Assembly (NCBI GenBank): GCA_024508675.1
Contig: JANINQ010000001.1
Location: forward strand, 685,162-749,161
Origin: Afipia sp.
Lineage (GTDB): Bacteria > Pseudomonadota > Alphaproteobacteria > Rhizobiales > Xanthobacteraceae
Direction: 5' to 3'
DNA length: 64,000 nt
Under the pieces are notes generated by a model. It made no database searches. It had not been told where the DNA came from and was given only the letters and a program-made list of their open reading frames with translations. Positions 9,578 to 18,926 of the stretch are shown here, in pieces (the stretch's first letter is position 1; the number at the start of each line of letters is the position of its first letter). The translations under genes were made by a program, and so were the position numbers.

Positions 9578-9685
9578 TCATTCCGGGGCGCGAGCGCTTG
9601 CGAGCGAACCCGGAATCCAGAAGCTGTATGGGATGAACTCTTCGGGATTCCGGATCAGTCCGCTTCGCGGCCTGTCCGGAATGAC
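9578..9685. repeat. Palindromic repeat, family B, copy 2, overlapping the 3' end of an EamA gene
   Basis: The unit starts TCATTCCGGGGCGCG and ends CCGGAATGAC, with an inner AACCCGGAATCCA. Its right part (9655-9685) is read as the last ~10 codons of the downstream-numbered EamA gene on the minus strand. Confidence 0.8.
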
Positions 9686-10617
9686 GTGTCTGGGGAGCGT
9701 GGATGAGCCGGCCTGCGCGCGGCGATAACGACGCCGGCAAGGACCAGCGCGTAACCGACCAGATGAAAGAGTTGCGGCTTTTCACCGAGGAAGATGATCG
9801 CCATCGCCGATCCGAACACCGGGATCAGATGGAAGAACGGCGCTGCGCGGTTGGCCCCGATCAGTTCGACGCCGCGGTTGAAGCACAGATACGACAGGAT
9901 CGACGGGAATACGGCTACATAGGCCAGCACCGCAAGATTGTGCGGCGTGAACTGCACTATGGGACGTGTCGCCAGTTCAATGGCAAACATCGGGATCAGG
10001 CACAGTGCACCGAAGCCGAACGTGAAGGCGAGAAACGACAGGTTGTGAATCGCGGGCCGCTTCGTGGACAGTGCCGAATAGAATCCGAAGATGGCCAGTG
10101 CCACGAGATAGATGATGTCGCCTTTGTTCAGGGTGATCTTCGACAATGCCGCAAGATCGCCGCGCAGCAGGATCACCAGCACGCCGCACAGCGAGACCAG
10201 AATCCCGGCGGCCTGCGCCCAGGTGAGGCGGACGCCGAGCAGCACCAGCGACCAGATCGCCACAAACAGCGGACCTGATGACTGCATCAGCAGCGCGTTT
10301 AACGCCTCGGTATATTCCAGCGCCCAGTATTGCAGCGAATTGAAAATGCTGATGCCGGTGAACGACAACACCGCCATCAGGCCAAGACGCTGGCGGATCG
10401 CGGCCCAGTCGCGCACCAGATGCGGCCAGGCGAAGGGCAGCACCAGAATGAAGGCCGCAGACCAGCGCAGGATCGAGAGCGTGATCGGTGGAAACTGGCC
10501 CGCGACGGCCCGGCCCACCACGGCGTTGCCCGCCCAGAATAGCGGCGTCAGCGTCAGCAGCAGGTACGGCTTGTCCGTCAACCATCCGATGGCGGAGCGC
10601 GGGGCGGGGGCGTTCAT
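9655..10617 (-). CDS. EamA-family DMT transporter, paralogue 2
   Basis: The protein is 320 aa with ten predicted membrane segments in two EamA halves; ANRAAPFFHLIPVFGSAMA marks the second half. It is close in sequence throughout to the gene at 8504-9451. Its C-terminal tail (SPDTSFRTGREAD) is encoded by the family B repeat, so the original stop has probably been lost and the repeat now supplies the end of the protein. The start ATG at 10617 is the only good candidate and places the first membrane segment about 18 residues in. It is probably an inner-membrane exporter of unknown substrate. Confidence 0.9.
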   Translation of the reverse strand: MNAPAPRSAIGWLTDKPYLLLTLTPLFWAGNAVVGRAVAGQFPPITLSILRWSAAFILVLPFAWPHLVRDWAAIRQRLGLMAVLSFTGISIFNSLQYWALEYTEALNALLMQSSGPLFVAIWSLVLLGVRLTWAQAAGILVSLCGVLVILLRGDLAALSKITLNKGDIIYLVALAIFGFYSALSTKRPAIHNLSFLAFTFGFGALCLIPMFAIELATRPIVQFTPHNLAVLAYVAVFPSILSYLCFNRGVELIGANRAAPFFHLIPVFGSAMAIIFLGEKPQLFHLVGYALVLAGVVIAARRPAHPRSPDTSFRTGREAD

Positions 10618-10838
10618 CTTGCGAGGGATTCGAGAGTTTGCGGGAATGGCCGGGTCTGGCCGGAATTATTTGGGGATATCAATGATTTGGACCCCATTCG
10701 GCGCCGGCGTCAACAGCCGTTGGCGCTTGCGTCCCATGCGCGCATCCGTTATCCGGTGACATGCCTCGCAAGCGATGAGCCCTGCTGCAAGGCGCTGGGT
10801 TTCCAGCGGATTTGCGGGTTGCGGGAGATTGTCTGGAA

Positions 10839-12131
10839 ATGGCCAATGTTGTCGTCGTCGGCGCCCAGTGGGGCGACGAAGGAAAAGGCAAGATCGTCGA
10901 CTGGCTCTCGGAGCAGGCCGACATCGTCGTCCGTTTTCAGGGCGGCCACAATGCCGGCCATACCCTTGTCATCAACGGCAACACCTACAAGCTCGCGCTG
11001 CTGCCGTCGGGCGTGCTGCGCTCCTCGAAGCTGTCGGTCATCGGCAATGGCGTGGTGTTCGACGCGCAGGCCTTTGTCGCCGAGCTTGAGAAGCTGCGCT
11101 CGCAGGGTGTTGCGATCACGCCGGACAATCTGCGCGTTGCCGAAAACGTCACACTGATCCTGCCGCTGCACCGCGAGCTCGATGCGATCCGCGAGAACGC
11201 CAACAAGGCGACCGCCATCGGCACCACCCAGCGCGGCATCGGCCCCGCCTATGAGGACAAGGTTGGCCGCCGCGCCATCCGCCTGATGGATCTCGCCGAT
11301 CCGCAGACGCTGCCGCACAAGATCGAACGCCTGCTGACCCACCACAACGCGCTGCGCCGTGGCCTCAACCTGCCGGAAGTGGATGCCAGCGCACTCCTGA
11401 AGGAACTGGTGGCGGTCGCGCCGCAGGTGCTGCCGTTTGCGGACTCGGTCTGGAATCTGCTCGACCACAAGCGCCGCGAAGGCAAGCGCATCCTGTTCGA
11501 GGGCGCGCAGGGCGCGCTGCTCGACGTCGATCACGGCACCTATCCCTATGTCACGTCGTCGAACACGGTCGCGGCGCAGGCGGCGACCGGCACCGGCATG
11601 GGGCCGGGTTCGGTCGGCTACGTGCTCGGCATCTGCAAGGCCTATACGACTCGCGTCGGACAGGGACCGTTCCCCACCGAACTGACCAACGAGATCGGCG
11701 AAGAGATCGGACGCCGCGGCAAGGAATTCGGCGTCAACACCGGGCGCAAGCGCCGCTGCGGCTGGTTCGATGCAGTGCTGGTGCGGCAGACCGCCCGGAC
11801 CAGCGGTATTCACGGCCTCGCGCTGACCAAGCTCGACATTCTCGATGGCTTCGACGAGATCCAGGTTTGTGTCGGCTACAAGCTCGACGGCAAGGAAATC
11901 GATCATCTTCCGGCTGGCGAAGGCGCCCAGGCCCGTGTCGAGCCGATCTATGAAACCATCGAAGGCTGGAAAGAGCCGACCGCGAATGCGCGGTCATGGG
12001 CCGATCTTCCCGCGCAGGCGATCAAGTATGTCCGCCGCGTCGAGGAACTGGTCGGTTGTCCGATCGCGCTGTTGTCCACCAGCCCCGAGCGCGAGGATAC
12101 GATCCTCGTTCAGAACCCGTTTGAGGCTTGA
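10839..12131 (+). CDS. purA: Adenylosuccinate synthetase
   Basis: The protein is 430 aa. It catalyses GTP-dependent conversion of IMP and aspartate to adenylosuccinate, the first committed step to AMP. The start ATG at 10839 begins at the conserved [20 protein letters not shown], which carries the GTP-binding loop and catalytic Asp; longer in-frame extensions are rejected. Further signatures are [47 protein letters not shown] and [12 protein letters not shown]. Its length and motif order are those of bacterial PurA. It is a single housekeeping gene followed on the same strand by an unrelated membrane-protein gene. Confidence 0.97.
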   Translation: MANVVVVGAQWGDEGKGKIVDWLSEQADIVVRFQGGHNAGHTLVINGNTYKLALLPSGVLRSSKLSVIGNGVVFDAQAFVAELEKLRSQGVAITPDNLRVAENVTLILPLHRELDAIRENANKATAIGTTQRGIGPAYEDKVGRRAIRLMDLADPQTLPHKIERLLTHHNALRRGLNLPEVDASALLKELVAVAPQVLPFADSVWNLLDHKRREGKRILFEGAQGALLDVDHGTYPYVTSSNTVAAQAATGTGMGPGSVGYVLGICKAYTTRVGQGPFPTELTNEIGEEIGRRGKEFGVNTGRKRRCGWFDAVLVRQTARTSGIHGLALTKLDILDGFDEIQVCVGYKLDGKEIDHLPAGEGAQARVEPIYETIEGWKEPTANARSWADLPAQAIKYVRRVEELVGCPIALLSTSPEREDTILVQNPFEA

Positions 12132-12220
12132 ATCTGAACGCGGCACTGTTGATTGACGTTTTTTAAGTTCAGGGTTTGCAAAGAATCCTGCAAACTGGGA
12201 GCCGGGACAGCAAGGCAAGA

Positions 12221-13789
12221 ATGGCAGATTACTACCCGCTCATAGCCCGCGCGATTTCGGGCCTGGACCCCAGCGCTCCCGCCGAAAGCCGGCGGGCGCT
12301 CTATGAGCGTGCGCGCACGGCGCTGATTTCCCAGTTGCGCGGTGTGCAGCCTGCCCTGAGCGAAGCCGAAATCACCCGCGAGCGGTTGGCTCTTGAGGAC
12401 GCCGTGCGCAGGGTCGAGGCTGACGCGGTCCGCCGCGCCGCTGCGCTTGCCAGCGAACGTCCCTCAGCGCCTCCGCCGCAGGCTCCGTCGGCGCAGCCGC
12501 GCGCACCCGCGCCGGGCCGCCGCGATGGTCCGCGCCCCGGTGATGCCCTGCGCGAAAGCGCACGCAACGCCCGCACCGGCAATGTGCCCCCGCCGGCACC
12601 GGGCCGGGCACCGGCACGGCCGGAGCCGAACGGAGCGGGCGAGATGCGTCCGCCGCGCAATCTTCGCGGCGATCAGCCGCCGCCGCTGACCCGCGCCCAG
12701 CCATCGGTGGAGCAGGGCCTGCCGGCCTCGATGCGTGATGTCCGTGCGCGCGACCAGCGCACCGACGACACCCGCATGCTGGACGACTTCACCGAAAGCG
12801 CCCGCGCGCAGCGCCGTCCGCCGCAGGGTTCGGGTTTGCGCGATGTGGTCGCCGACGCCAACGATCTCGGCGGTGCGACCCGTTCGGCCCGGCGCAGCCA
12901 GGCGCAGGACTTTCCGGATCAGCGCGGTCCGTCGCCCTACAGCTACGATGAGTCCATCGAGGAAGCCGGTCGCTATCAGCCGAACGACCGGCCCCGTGCC
13001 CGCATGGCGCCGCGCGACGAGGAAGAAACCACGCGGCGCGGCTTTCCGCTCAAGACCGCCATCTGGGTCTGCGTTGCCGTGATCGCGATCGGCGGCGCGG
13101 TGTGGGGCGGACCGAAGGCCTATTCGCTGATCAAGTCGCTGACCATGAAGCCGGTGCAGCAGCAGGCCGACACTACGCCGAAGGATGCGTCGGGCACGCG
13201 GCCGAAGATCACCGATCGCGTCGGCCAGCCCGGCTCGCAGCAGATCGCGCCGGTGGCGCAGCGCGTGGTGCTCTACGATGAAGACCCCTCGGCGCCGCAG
13301 GGCAAGCAGTATGTCGGTTCGGTGATCTGGCGCACGGAACCGGTCAAGGTGCCCGCCGGGCAGCCGCCGGATATTGGCGTGCGCGCCGACATCGATATTC
13401 CCGAGCGCAAGATCAAGATGTCGCTGTCGATCCGTCGCAACACCGATGCGTCGCTGCCGGCGAGCCATACCGCCGAACTGACCTTCGTGCTGCCGCCGGA
13501 CTTCGGCACCACCATCGCCAATGTGCCGGGCGTATTGATGAAGTCCAACGAGCAGGCGCGCGGCACGCCGCTGGCCGGCCTTGCGGTGAAGGTCACCGAC
13601 GGCTTCTTCCTGGTCGGGCTGTCGAATGTCGAAGCCGACAAGCAGCGCAACCTTCAGCTTCTGAAGGAACGCTCATGGTTCGACATTCCGCTGGTTTACG
13701 CCAACCAGCGCCGGTCGATCATCGCCATCGAGAAGGGCGCGCCGGGCGAGCGCGCCTTCAACGAAGCATTCACAGCCTGGGGGCAGTAA
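12221..13789 (+). CDS. Membrane-anchored protein of unknown function with proline/arginine-rich cytoplasmic part
   Basis: The protein is 522 aa from the ATG at 12221 (MADYYPLIARAISGLD); the 15 codons upstream are not protein-like. The first ~80 residues form a helical domain (ARTALISQLRGVQPALSEAE). They are followed by a long low-complexity Pro/Arg/Ala-rich stretch (about 85-270) and one transmembrane helix (about residues 276-298, KTAIWVCVAVIAIGGAVWGG). The C-terminal ~220 residues (RVVLYDEDPSAPQGKQYVGS onward) should be periplasmic. The family looks conserved in Bradyrhizobium-type genomes, but I know no function for it. The downstream formyltransferase begins 4 bases after its stop, so the two are co-transcribed. 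Confidence 0.8.
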   Translation: MADYYPLIARAISGLDPSAPAESRRALYERARTALISQLRGVQPALSEAEITRERLALEDAVRRVEADAVRRAAALASERPSAPPPQAPSAQPRAPAPGRRDGPRPGDALRESARNARTGNVPPPAPGRAPARPEPNGAGEMRPPRNLRGDQPPPLTRAQPSVEQGLPASMRDVRARDQRTDDTRMLDDFTESARAQRRPPQGSGLRDVVADANDLGGATRSARRSQAQDFPDQRGPSPYSYDESIEEAGRYQPNDRPRARMAPRDEEETTRRGFPLKTAIWVCVAVIAIGGAVWGGPKAYSLIKSLTMKPVQQQADTTPKDASGTRPKITDRVGQPGSQQIAPVAQRVVLYDEDPSAPQGKQYVGSVIWRTEPVKVPAGQPPDIGVRADIDIPERKIKMSLSIRRNTDASLPASHTAELTFVLPPDFGTTIANVPGVLMKSNEQARGTPLAGLAVKVTDGFFLVGLSNVEADKQRNLQLLKERSWFDIPLVYANQRRSIIAIEKGAPGERAFNEAFTAWGQ

Positions 13790-13793
13790 CTCC

Positions 13794-14420
13794 ATGAAGA
13801 TCACCCTTGCCGGCTCGCGTCATTTCGGCGTCGAGACGTTGAACATGATGCGCGGTCACGGCATCGAGGTGATCCGCGTTGTGGTCGCGGATGGCGAGGA
13901 CCGCCTCGCTGCGGCGGCGCGTGCGGCGGGCATCGAGGTCGTAGTGCAGGCGAAGCCGAAGCTGATAGTGGCGTCGGAAATCGCGCCCGGAACCGATCTC
14001 ATCGTCACCGCGCACAGCCATGCGCTGGTCGGCGCGGACGCGCTGAAAGCCGCGAGGCTCGGCGGCATCGGCTATCATCCCTCGCTGTTGCCACGTCATC
14101 GCGGCATCGCCGCGGTGGAGTGGACCATCAGGGAAGGCGACGCCATCGCCGGCGGCACGGTCTATCATCTGTCGGACCGGCTCGATGCCGGTGCGATCGC
14201 CGCGCAGGACTGGGTGTTCGTGAAGAAGAACGAGACCGCGCGCGAACTGTGGGAGCGGGCGCTCGCGCCGCTCGGGCTCAGGCTGCTGGCGCAGGTGATC
14301 GATCAGGCCAAGACCAGCGGCGTTCTGCCGTCGATGCCGCAGGACGAACAGTTCGCGACCAATGCGCCGCGTCTCGACAAGGAAGTGCCGCACGCCGCGC
14401 CGAAGAGCGCGGCGTCGTAA
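13794..14420 (+). CDS. Formyltransferase-fold protein
   Basis: The protein is 208 aa. It has the N-terminal Rossmann-like formyltransferase domain, with the hallmark loop GIGYHPSLLPRHRGIAAVEW (His/Pro catalytic loop that binds formyl-tetrahydrofolate) followed by the partner-site segment GGTVYHLSDRLDAGAI with the catalytic Asp. The C-terminal OB-like domain of methionyl-tRNA formyltransferase (Fmt, about 310 aa) is absent, so this is a short Fmt/PurN relative acting on an unknown amine. It begins 4 bases after the upstream membrane-protein gene, which suggests translational coupling. Confidence 0.85.
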   Translation: MKITLAGSRHFGVETLNMMRGHGIEVIRVVVADGEDRLAAAARAAGIEVVVQAKPKLIVASEIAPGTDLIVTAHSHALVGADALKAARLGGIGYHPSLLPRHRGIAAVEWTIREGDAIAGGTVYHLSDRLDAGAIAAQDWVFVKKNETARELWERALAPLGLRLLAQVIDQAKTSGVLPSMPQDEQFATNAPRLDKEVPHAAPKSAAS

Positions 14421-14444
14421 CTCGTAACGATTTCAGGAAAGCGG

Positions 14445-14675
14445 TCACGCCGCGCGCGTCTCGCCGACACGCACCGCGCTGGACACAAGATCGTTGGCAT
14501 CGGTGACGCCGCCCGCGGCGCGGCTGACGATGGTTTGCGCCATCTTCGCCTTGGTCGCGGGGGTGCGGTTCTCCAGCGCGATCTGTTCGACGGCGATGTC
14601 GAGAATCTTTCTTAACGTCGCGACGTAATCCGGATCGAATTTTTCGTTGAGGGTTTCCTGCGGGCGATCGACCAT
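14445..14675 (-). CDS. Small helical protein of unknown function
   Basis: The protein is 76 aa from the ATG at 14675, which follows GAGGAGAAGTGC, a good ribosome-binding site. The frame is open to 14873, but the extension is not protein-like. The product (MVDRPQETLNEKFDPDYVAT, then a helical segment ending SSAVRVGETRAA) contains alternating hydrophobic heptads consistent with two helices. No recognised domain. It converges with the formyltransferase gene, with 24 bases between the stops. Confidence 0.65.
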   Translation of the reverse strand: MVDRPQETLNEKFDPDYVATLRKILDIAVEQIALENRTPATKAKMAQTIVSRAAGGVTDANDLVSSAVRVGETRAA

Positions 14676-15057
14676 GCACTTCTCCTCTTCGGGCATTTCA
14701 GGGCGCGACGGCATCAAAGTCGTCTCTGCGATCGCGCCTTCGGTGAGCGGGCGGACCATGCGTGTGCAATGGGGCAGATGTGAGTCAGCACCGCGATTTG
14801 CAACGCACATACACCGATGTGAATTTGGAAAAGCTCCAGTCACATTTCCTTCAAGGTCATGAAGATTTTGCAACCCGCGTTGACGCTTCGCTCACGCAAT
14901 CGCACCACATCTTGTGTCGCGGAATGGACAATCGTTGTCTCACGCGGCATGGTTCCACACCGGCGACAAAATCGTAAACGCCGCGCGTGCAGGATTTGTT
15001 TTTCCGGCGCTGCGCAGCGGAAAAAATCAGAAAAATTATTTTGAGCGGAGACGTTGG
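14676..15057. other. 382-bp intergenic region with one hairpin
   Basis: I see no gene here. At 14998-15028 a TTTTTCCG...CGGAAAAA stem surrounds the self-complementary GCTGCGCAGC, just upstream of the next gene; it could be a terminator or a leader structure. The rest shows no clear feature. Confidence 0.5.
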
Positions 15058-15549
15058 ATGTTCCCGAAAATGAGTTCGCATGCCGCATGGTGCCGCCTTG
15101 CCTTAATTCCCGTTGCGGCGCTGGCGGTCATGGTATTTTCGCTGGCGAGCGAGCCGCTTGCGGCGCAGCGTGCTGCGCCGAGCAAGCCGTTCCTTGAGAA
15201 GAACGCATTCTATCTGCGCTCGGCGGGATTCAGGATTCAGCTTGCCAACGATGCCGTGGGCCAGCGCGCGCTGAAGGCGCTGCCGCCGCATCGCTTTGTC
15301 ATTCACAAGGCGGGCGGCACGCCGCGGTATGTCTATGCCGATCCCGGCATGTGCAGCTGCATTTTCAGCGGCACGCGCGACAACTACGAGTCCTATCTGG
15401 CGATCCTGCGCCAGCCGCTGCCGGGCGCCGACGATGTATCGCCGGATTACAAGACCGAAGCCAGCGCGCTGCTGATGGAACAGCCGATCGACTTCGGCAT
15501 GACCGGCGACAACGACAGTCTCGCCGATTACTTCCGCGATTATCTGTAA
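15058..15549 (+). CDS. Secreted protein of unknown function
   Basis: The protein is 163 aa from the ATG at 15058, preceded by GAGCGGAG. A signal peptide is clear (about residues 1-36; hydrophobic core LALIPVAALAVMVFSLA, cleavage near AAQ). The mature part contains ADPGMCSCIFSGT, with two cysteines two residues apart, and ends in an acidic tail (GDNDSLADYFRDYL). No family recognised. It is predicted periplasmic. A longer in-frame ORF upstream lacks coding character. Confidence 0.7.
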   Translation: MFPKMSSHAAWCRLALIPVAALAVMVFSLASEPLAAQRAAPSKPFLEKNAFYLRSAGFRIQLANDAVGQRALKALPPHRFVIHKAGGTPRYVYADPGMCSCIFSGTRDNYESYLAILRQPLPGADDVSPDYKTEASALLMEQPIDFGMTGDNDSLADYFRDYL

Positions 15550-15721
15550 CCGCGACAGCCTGTAACCCGGTACGCTTGTTGTGCGCTGCCATAAGCGGGC
15601 TGCGCGCATCCTTCGCCTTGTCCGCCGCCGTTTCTTTGTTACGCTTCGCGTGTTGTCCATCAACACACGCTGACCGCGCGCCAAGTCGCGGCAGCCGGGG
15701 AGAAACAAGGGGTAACACGAC

Positions 15722-16693
15722 ATGGCTTCACGACGCGCCGCGATCGGTCTGATCGCGATGGGCTTTGCTGCATTTCTTTCGACCGGCGCTGCGGCGCAGG
15801 ATTATCCGACGCGTCCTGTGAAGTGGGTGGTGGGTTATCCGCCGGGCGGGGCGACCGACATTCTCGCGCGGCTGATCGGCCAGCGCCTGTCGGAGCGGCT
15901 GGGCCAGCAGTTCATCATCGAGAACAAGCCGGGCGCGGGCAACAATGTCGGCACCGAGTCCGTGGTGAATGCCGATCCCGATGGCTATACCGTGCTGCTG
16001 GTCAATCCGGCCAACGGCATCAATGCCTCGCTCTATGCCAAGCTCAGCTTCAATTTCATCCGCGACATCGCGCCGGTAGCCGGTCTCGCGCGCGTGCCGA
16101 ACGTGATGGTGGTGCCGAAGGATTTCCCGGCCAAGACCGTGGAGGAATTCATCGCCTACACCAAGGCCAATCCGGGCAAGGTCAACATGGCTTCATCCGG
16201 TAACGGCACCTCGATCCATCTCTCGGGCGAACTGTTCAAGGCGATGACCGGCGTCGAGATGCTGCACGTGCCCTATCGCGGCTCCGCGCCCGCGATCACC
16301 GATCTGCTGTCGGGCCGCGTGCAGGTGATGTTCGACAACATGCCTTCGTGCATTTCCCATGTGCGGGCGGGGACGCTGCGCGCGCTGGCGGTGACGACGG
16401 AGGCGCGCTCGCCCGAACTGCCGGATGTGCCGACTGTCGGTGACACCGTGAAGGGCTATGAGGCCAGCGCGTGGTTCGGCATGGGCGCTCCGGCGAAAAC
16501 GCCGAAGGACATCATCGCCAAGCTCAACAAGGAGATCAACGCCATCCTCGCCGAACCCGAGATCAAGAAGAAGATAGCGGAAATGGGCGGCGTCACGCTC
16601 ACGGGTTCACCGGAAGATTTTGGCAAGATCATCCAGTCTGAAACCGACAAGTGGGAGAAGGTGGTGAAGTTCGCGGGCGCGAGGGTGGAGTAG
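15722..16693 (+). CDS. Tripartite tricarboxylate transporter substrate-binding protein (TctC/Bug family)
   Basis: The protein is 323 aa with a signal peptide (about residues 1-27, ending GAAAQDYPTR). Bug signatures are PVKWVVGYPPGGATDILARL, IIENKPGAGNNVGTE and MLHVPYRGSAPAITDLLSGR. The motif VGYPPGGATD replaces the PFAAGSGTD seen in the other Bug protein at 7388-8374, so the two are paralogues with probably different ligands. It acts as a periplasmic carboxylate receptor. No TctA/TctB genes are adjacent. A GGGGAG ribosome-binding site lies at 15697. Confidence 0.93.
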   Translation: MASRRAAIGLIAMGFAAFLSTGAAAQDYPTRPVKWVVGYPPGGATDILARLIGQRLSERLGQQFIIENKPGAGNNVGTESVVNADPDGYTVLLVNPANGINASLYAKLSFNFIRDIAPVAGLARVPNVMVVPKDFPAKTVEEFIAYTKANPGKVNMASSGNGTSIHLSGELFKAMTGVEMLHVPYRGSAPAITDLLSGRVQVMFDNMPSCISHVRAGTLRALAVTTEARSPELPDVPTVGDTVKGYEASAWFGMGAPAKTPKDIIAKLNKEINAILAEPEIKKKIAEMGGVTLTGSPEDFGKIIQSETDKWEKVVKFAGARVE

Positions 16694-16738
16694 GGCTTGG
16701 CGCTGTTGTGCACGATCAATGATCGTGAGTTCGTCCTG

Positions 16739-16880
16739 CTCCCTCTCCCCGCTAGCGGGGAGAGGGTTGGGGTGAGGGGCGCGATTTCAACATATGCGAT
16801 GGCGCGTCTCTCAAGGAAATAGCCCCTCACCCGGATTGCTGCGCAATCCGGCCTCTCCCCGTAAGAACGGGGCGAGGTGA
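16739..16880. repeat. Palindromic repeat, family A, copy 3 (paired)
   Basis: CCCTCTCCCCGCTAGCGGGGAGAGGG hairpin, then GGGGTGAGGGGC and the mirrored GCCCCTCACCC with GGATTGCTGCGCAATCC, closing with CCTCTCCCCG...CGGGGCGAGG. Together with copy 3 of family B it fills the 352-bp gap before the next gene. Confidence 0.85.
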
Positions 16881-16892
16881 AGAAATCGGTCG

Positions 16893-16996
16893 TCATTCCG
16901 GGGCGCGCGAAGCGCGAACCCGGAATCCATTGTCCCATGTGAGATTCCGGCAGATATGGATTCCGGGCCTGCGCCTTCGGCGCATCCCGGAATGAC
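16893..16996. repeat. Palindromic repeat, family B, copy 3
   Basis: TCATTCCGGGGCGCG...GCGAACCCGGAATCCA is answered by TGGATTCCGGGCCTGCGC...GCATCCCGGAATGA. It directly follows family A copy 3, so the two element families lie back to back. Confidence 0.85.
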
Positions 16997-17045
16997 GAGC
17001 CTTGTGGATCGGATAAAGCGAAGCGAAATCCGGGGCTATCTCTGG

Positions 17046-17906
17046 CTAATCAGTGAGAAACGACGACAGCAAGGCGTCTACGCGTGTGCGTATCTCCCGC
17101 CAGTTCTTCAGATACCCTTTGCGATACGAGAGCTTTACCCGTGCCGTTAGTTTTTCGACGGTAAAGAAGTGCTCGCACATATGATAAGGGCCATTCTCGG
17201 GGTCGAGCGTGCCATCTGCGCGTTCATCCGAGCCGCAAACAATAACAGAATGGGAATCCTCGGGCGTATTACCGTCGAACCACATATCGCGGTAAAGTCC
17301 GCCTCCGAGGCGAGTATTTTTTCGCCATTCTTCGACGACAAAGCGCTCAGGCCCAATTCTGTTGAGATCGAACCGAGTGGATTTCGGTACAAGAGCAATT
17401 TGAAGCCGCTCGGGGCCTGAGTATAGTTGGGATCTGTAAATGTCTATGAATGATGTAAAGACCCTCCGCTCGTCCCACGTCGGATATTTTTTGTTGACTA
17501 CATTGTAGACTAAACCTCTCGCGATCTCGCCGCGCTTCTCGCGATCCAGCAGGTGCGGCTCAATGCCCGTGTGAGGTTTAATCTCGGGCAAGATTGCTGA
17601 AAAAGAAAAGACACCGGCATATCCGTTGTCGCGGCTTTCTTTGTGAACATTGTCGATCAGTTGGGCACCGTCGCTCGTGCCGAGCAGGAGAGAGCGATAG
17701 TTCCAGGGGATGCGGACGATCTTGATGTTCCCAAGACTCCGAACGGTCCATTTAACCTCAACCACCTTTTCGCCGGTGGGATCGCGTCCAATTCGATATA
17801 GCCAATCGCTGCTTTGAAGGGGTTCGGTTGCGGAAGCAAAATCAGCTAAAGAAAAAGACGCGAGCGCAGATAACATCGCGAGAAGGAATCCGAACTTGGG
17901 GCGCAT
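17046..17906 (-). CDS. Secreted protein of unknown function, AT-richer than its neighbours
   Basis: The protein is 286 aa from the ATG at 17906 (MRPKFGFLLAMLSALASFSL), which opens a signal peptide cleaved near SATEP; the 37 codons upstream are not convincing. The mature protein is of mixed alpha/beta type (SSDWLYRIGRDPTGEKVVEV, later FDGNTPEDSHSVIVCGSDER) with two cysteines near the C-terminus. No domain recognised. Base composition is clearly lower in GC than the flanking genes and the gene is boxed in by palindromic repeats, so it may have been acquired by transfer. Likely periplasmic or exported. Confidence 0.7.
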   Translation of the reverse strand: MRPKFGFLLAMLSALASFSLADFASATEPLQSSDWLYRIGRDPTGEKVVEVKWTVRSLGNIKIVRIPWNYRSLLLGTSDGAQLIDNVHKESRDNGYAGVFSFSAILPEIKPHTGIEPHLLDREKRGEIARGLVYNVVNKKYPTWDERRVFTSFIDIYRSQLYSGPERLQIALVPKSTRFDLNRIGPERFVVEEWRKNTRLGGGLYRDMWFDGNTPEDSHSVIVCGSDERADGTLDPENGPYHMCEHFFTVEKLTARVKLSYRKGYLKNWREIRTRVDALLSSFLTD

Positions 17907-18489
17907 TGAGGTTTCCAGTATTTCTGACGTCTTTCGCTGAATTATCATAATTCGTCGGCTTACAGCTTCCTTGTTAATGCTAAGGAATAAATTCCTTGAC
18001 ATTTTCCGCCGCATCACCCATCTTCATGCCATCCCGCCTCACTTGAGGGGCGTTGTCCGGGACGCTCGAGAGCGCGGGGCGGGATGCGGCGCCTGCGCGC
18101 ACGGGAGAGACGGTCTCTCGTGCGTCCGGGAGGCTTCGGGTCATCGTCCGGGCCAACTACGTGGCTCTGCCTTCAATGGCTGGACGCGGACAGGCACGAA
18201 GGCGGGCGAAAGCCCGCCGGATCGGGGCGTGAAAGCGTCCGTCCTGTCCCGGAAGAACGATCCCGAAGACACAAATCGCCGCGGCGGAGCGCCGAAAGGC
18301 GATGCGTGGTGCGGTTTATCCGCATTGCGTCTCCACCATCTGTGCGCCTTTCGGCGTTCCGTCCCCTCATGGTTGCGAGGGGACGAAGTGAGGCGATGCC
18401 GCCGTGCGCGCTGCGTGCGACAGACGGCGCGTGCGCTCATTCCATTTCACCGCATTCAATCCATCACATCATCAACGGGAGCGTGGCCG
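17907..18489. other. 583-bp region without a supported gene; repeat-like sequence
   Basis: Bases about 18040-18470 translate in one frame to GVVRDARERGAGCG followed by arginine-rich low-complexity sequence with no plausible start. From memory this reading is frequent in Bradyrhizobium-type genomes and points to a dispersed repeat rather than a gene (inference). It contains small hairpins such as GCGGGCGAAAGCCCGC and CCCCTCATGGTTGCGAGGGG. Confidence 0.4.
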
Positions 18490-18819
18490 ATGACGGCGCG
18501 GTTCAGGCTGGAAGGTCCTTACGGTTTCGACGGCACGGAGAATCCGCGCCTGCATGGCGAGACGCGCGCCGCGCACACCGCGCGCGATTACGATTATTGC
18601 AGTCTCATTGTTGCGCGTACCGAGATGGAGTTTCTGCGCGCCTGCCGCGAATGTCCCGACCGTGCCTGCCGCCGCGCACGGCGCTGTCTCGGGCCGGAGT
18701 TTTCCTGCCGCCGGGAAAACCGCAATCCGCGCCTGCTTGGATTTCTCGAACAGGGCGCCGCGATCGATTTCGCCTATGACGAATTGCAGCGGATGCGGCG
18801 GGCGAGGGCACGTTCATGA
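18490..18819 (+). CDS. Small cysteine-rich protein of unknown function
   Basis: The protein is 109 aa from the ATG at 18490 (MTARFRLEGPYGFDG). The central part carries a compact cysteine cluster, CRECPDRACRRARRCLG followed by FSCR, which could bind a metal. The rest is charged and helical (IDFAYDELQRMRRARARS). No signal peptide. No family is known to me. The frame is open upstream through the repeat-like region, but only this part reads like a protein. Confidence 0.6.
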   Translation: MTARFRLEGPYGFDGTENPRLHGETRAAHTARDYDYCSLIVARTEMEFLRACRECPDRACRRARRCLGPEFSCRRENRNPRLLGFLEQGAAIDFAYDELQRMRRARARS

Positions 18820-18836
18820 ACGGTTTCTCAGCTTCG

Positions 18837-18925
18837 TCATTCCGGATGGCGCGTAGCGCCAGTCCGGAATCCATACGAACAGGAACTGGATTCCGGGCTC
18901 GCGCGCAAAGCTGCGCGCGCGCCGT
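18837..18925. repeat. Palindromic repeat, family B, copy 4 (diverged)
   Basis: TCATTCCGGATGGCGCGTAGCGCCAGTCCGGAATCCA and the inverse TGGATTCCGGGCTCGCGCGC are present. The right arm has degenerated into GCGC runs that abut family A copy 4. Confidence 0.7.
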
Positions 18926-18926
18926 T

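Noticed and set aside
12464-13468. 334-aa minus-strand open frame
   Set aside because: It is the shadow of the Pro/Arg-rich membrane protein; composition is repetitive and it has no ribosome-binding site.
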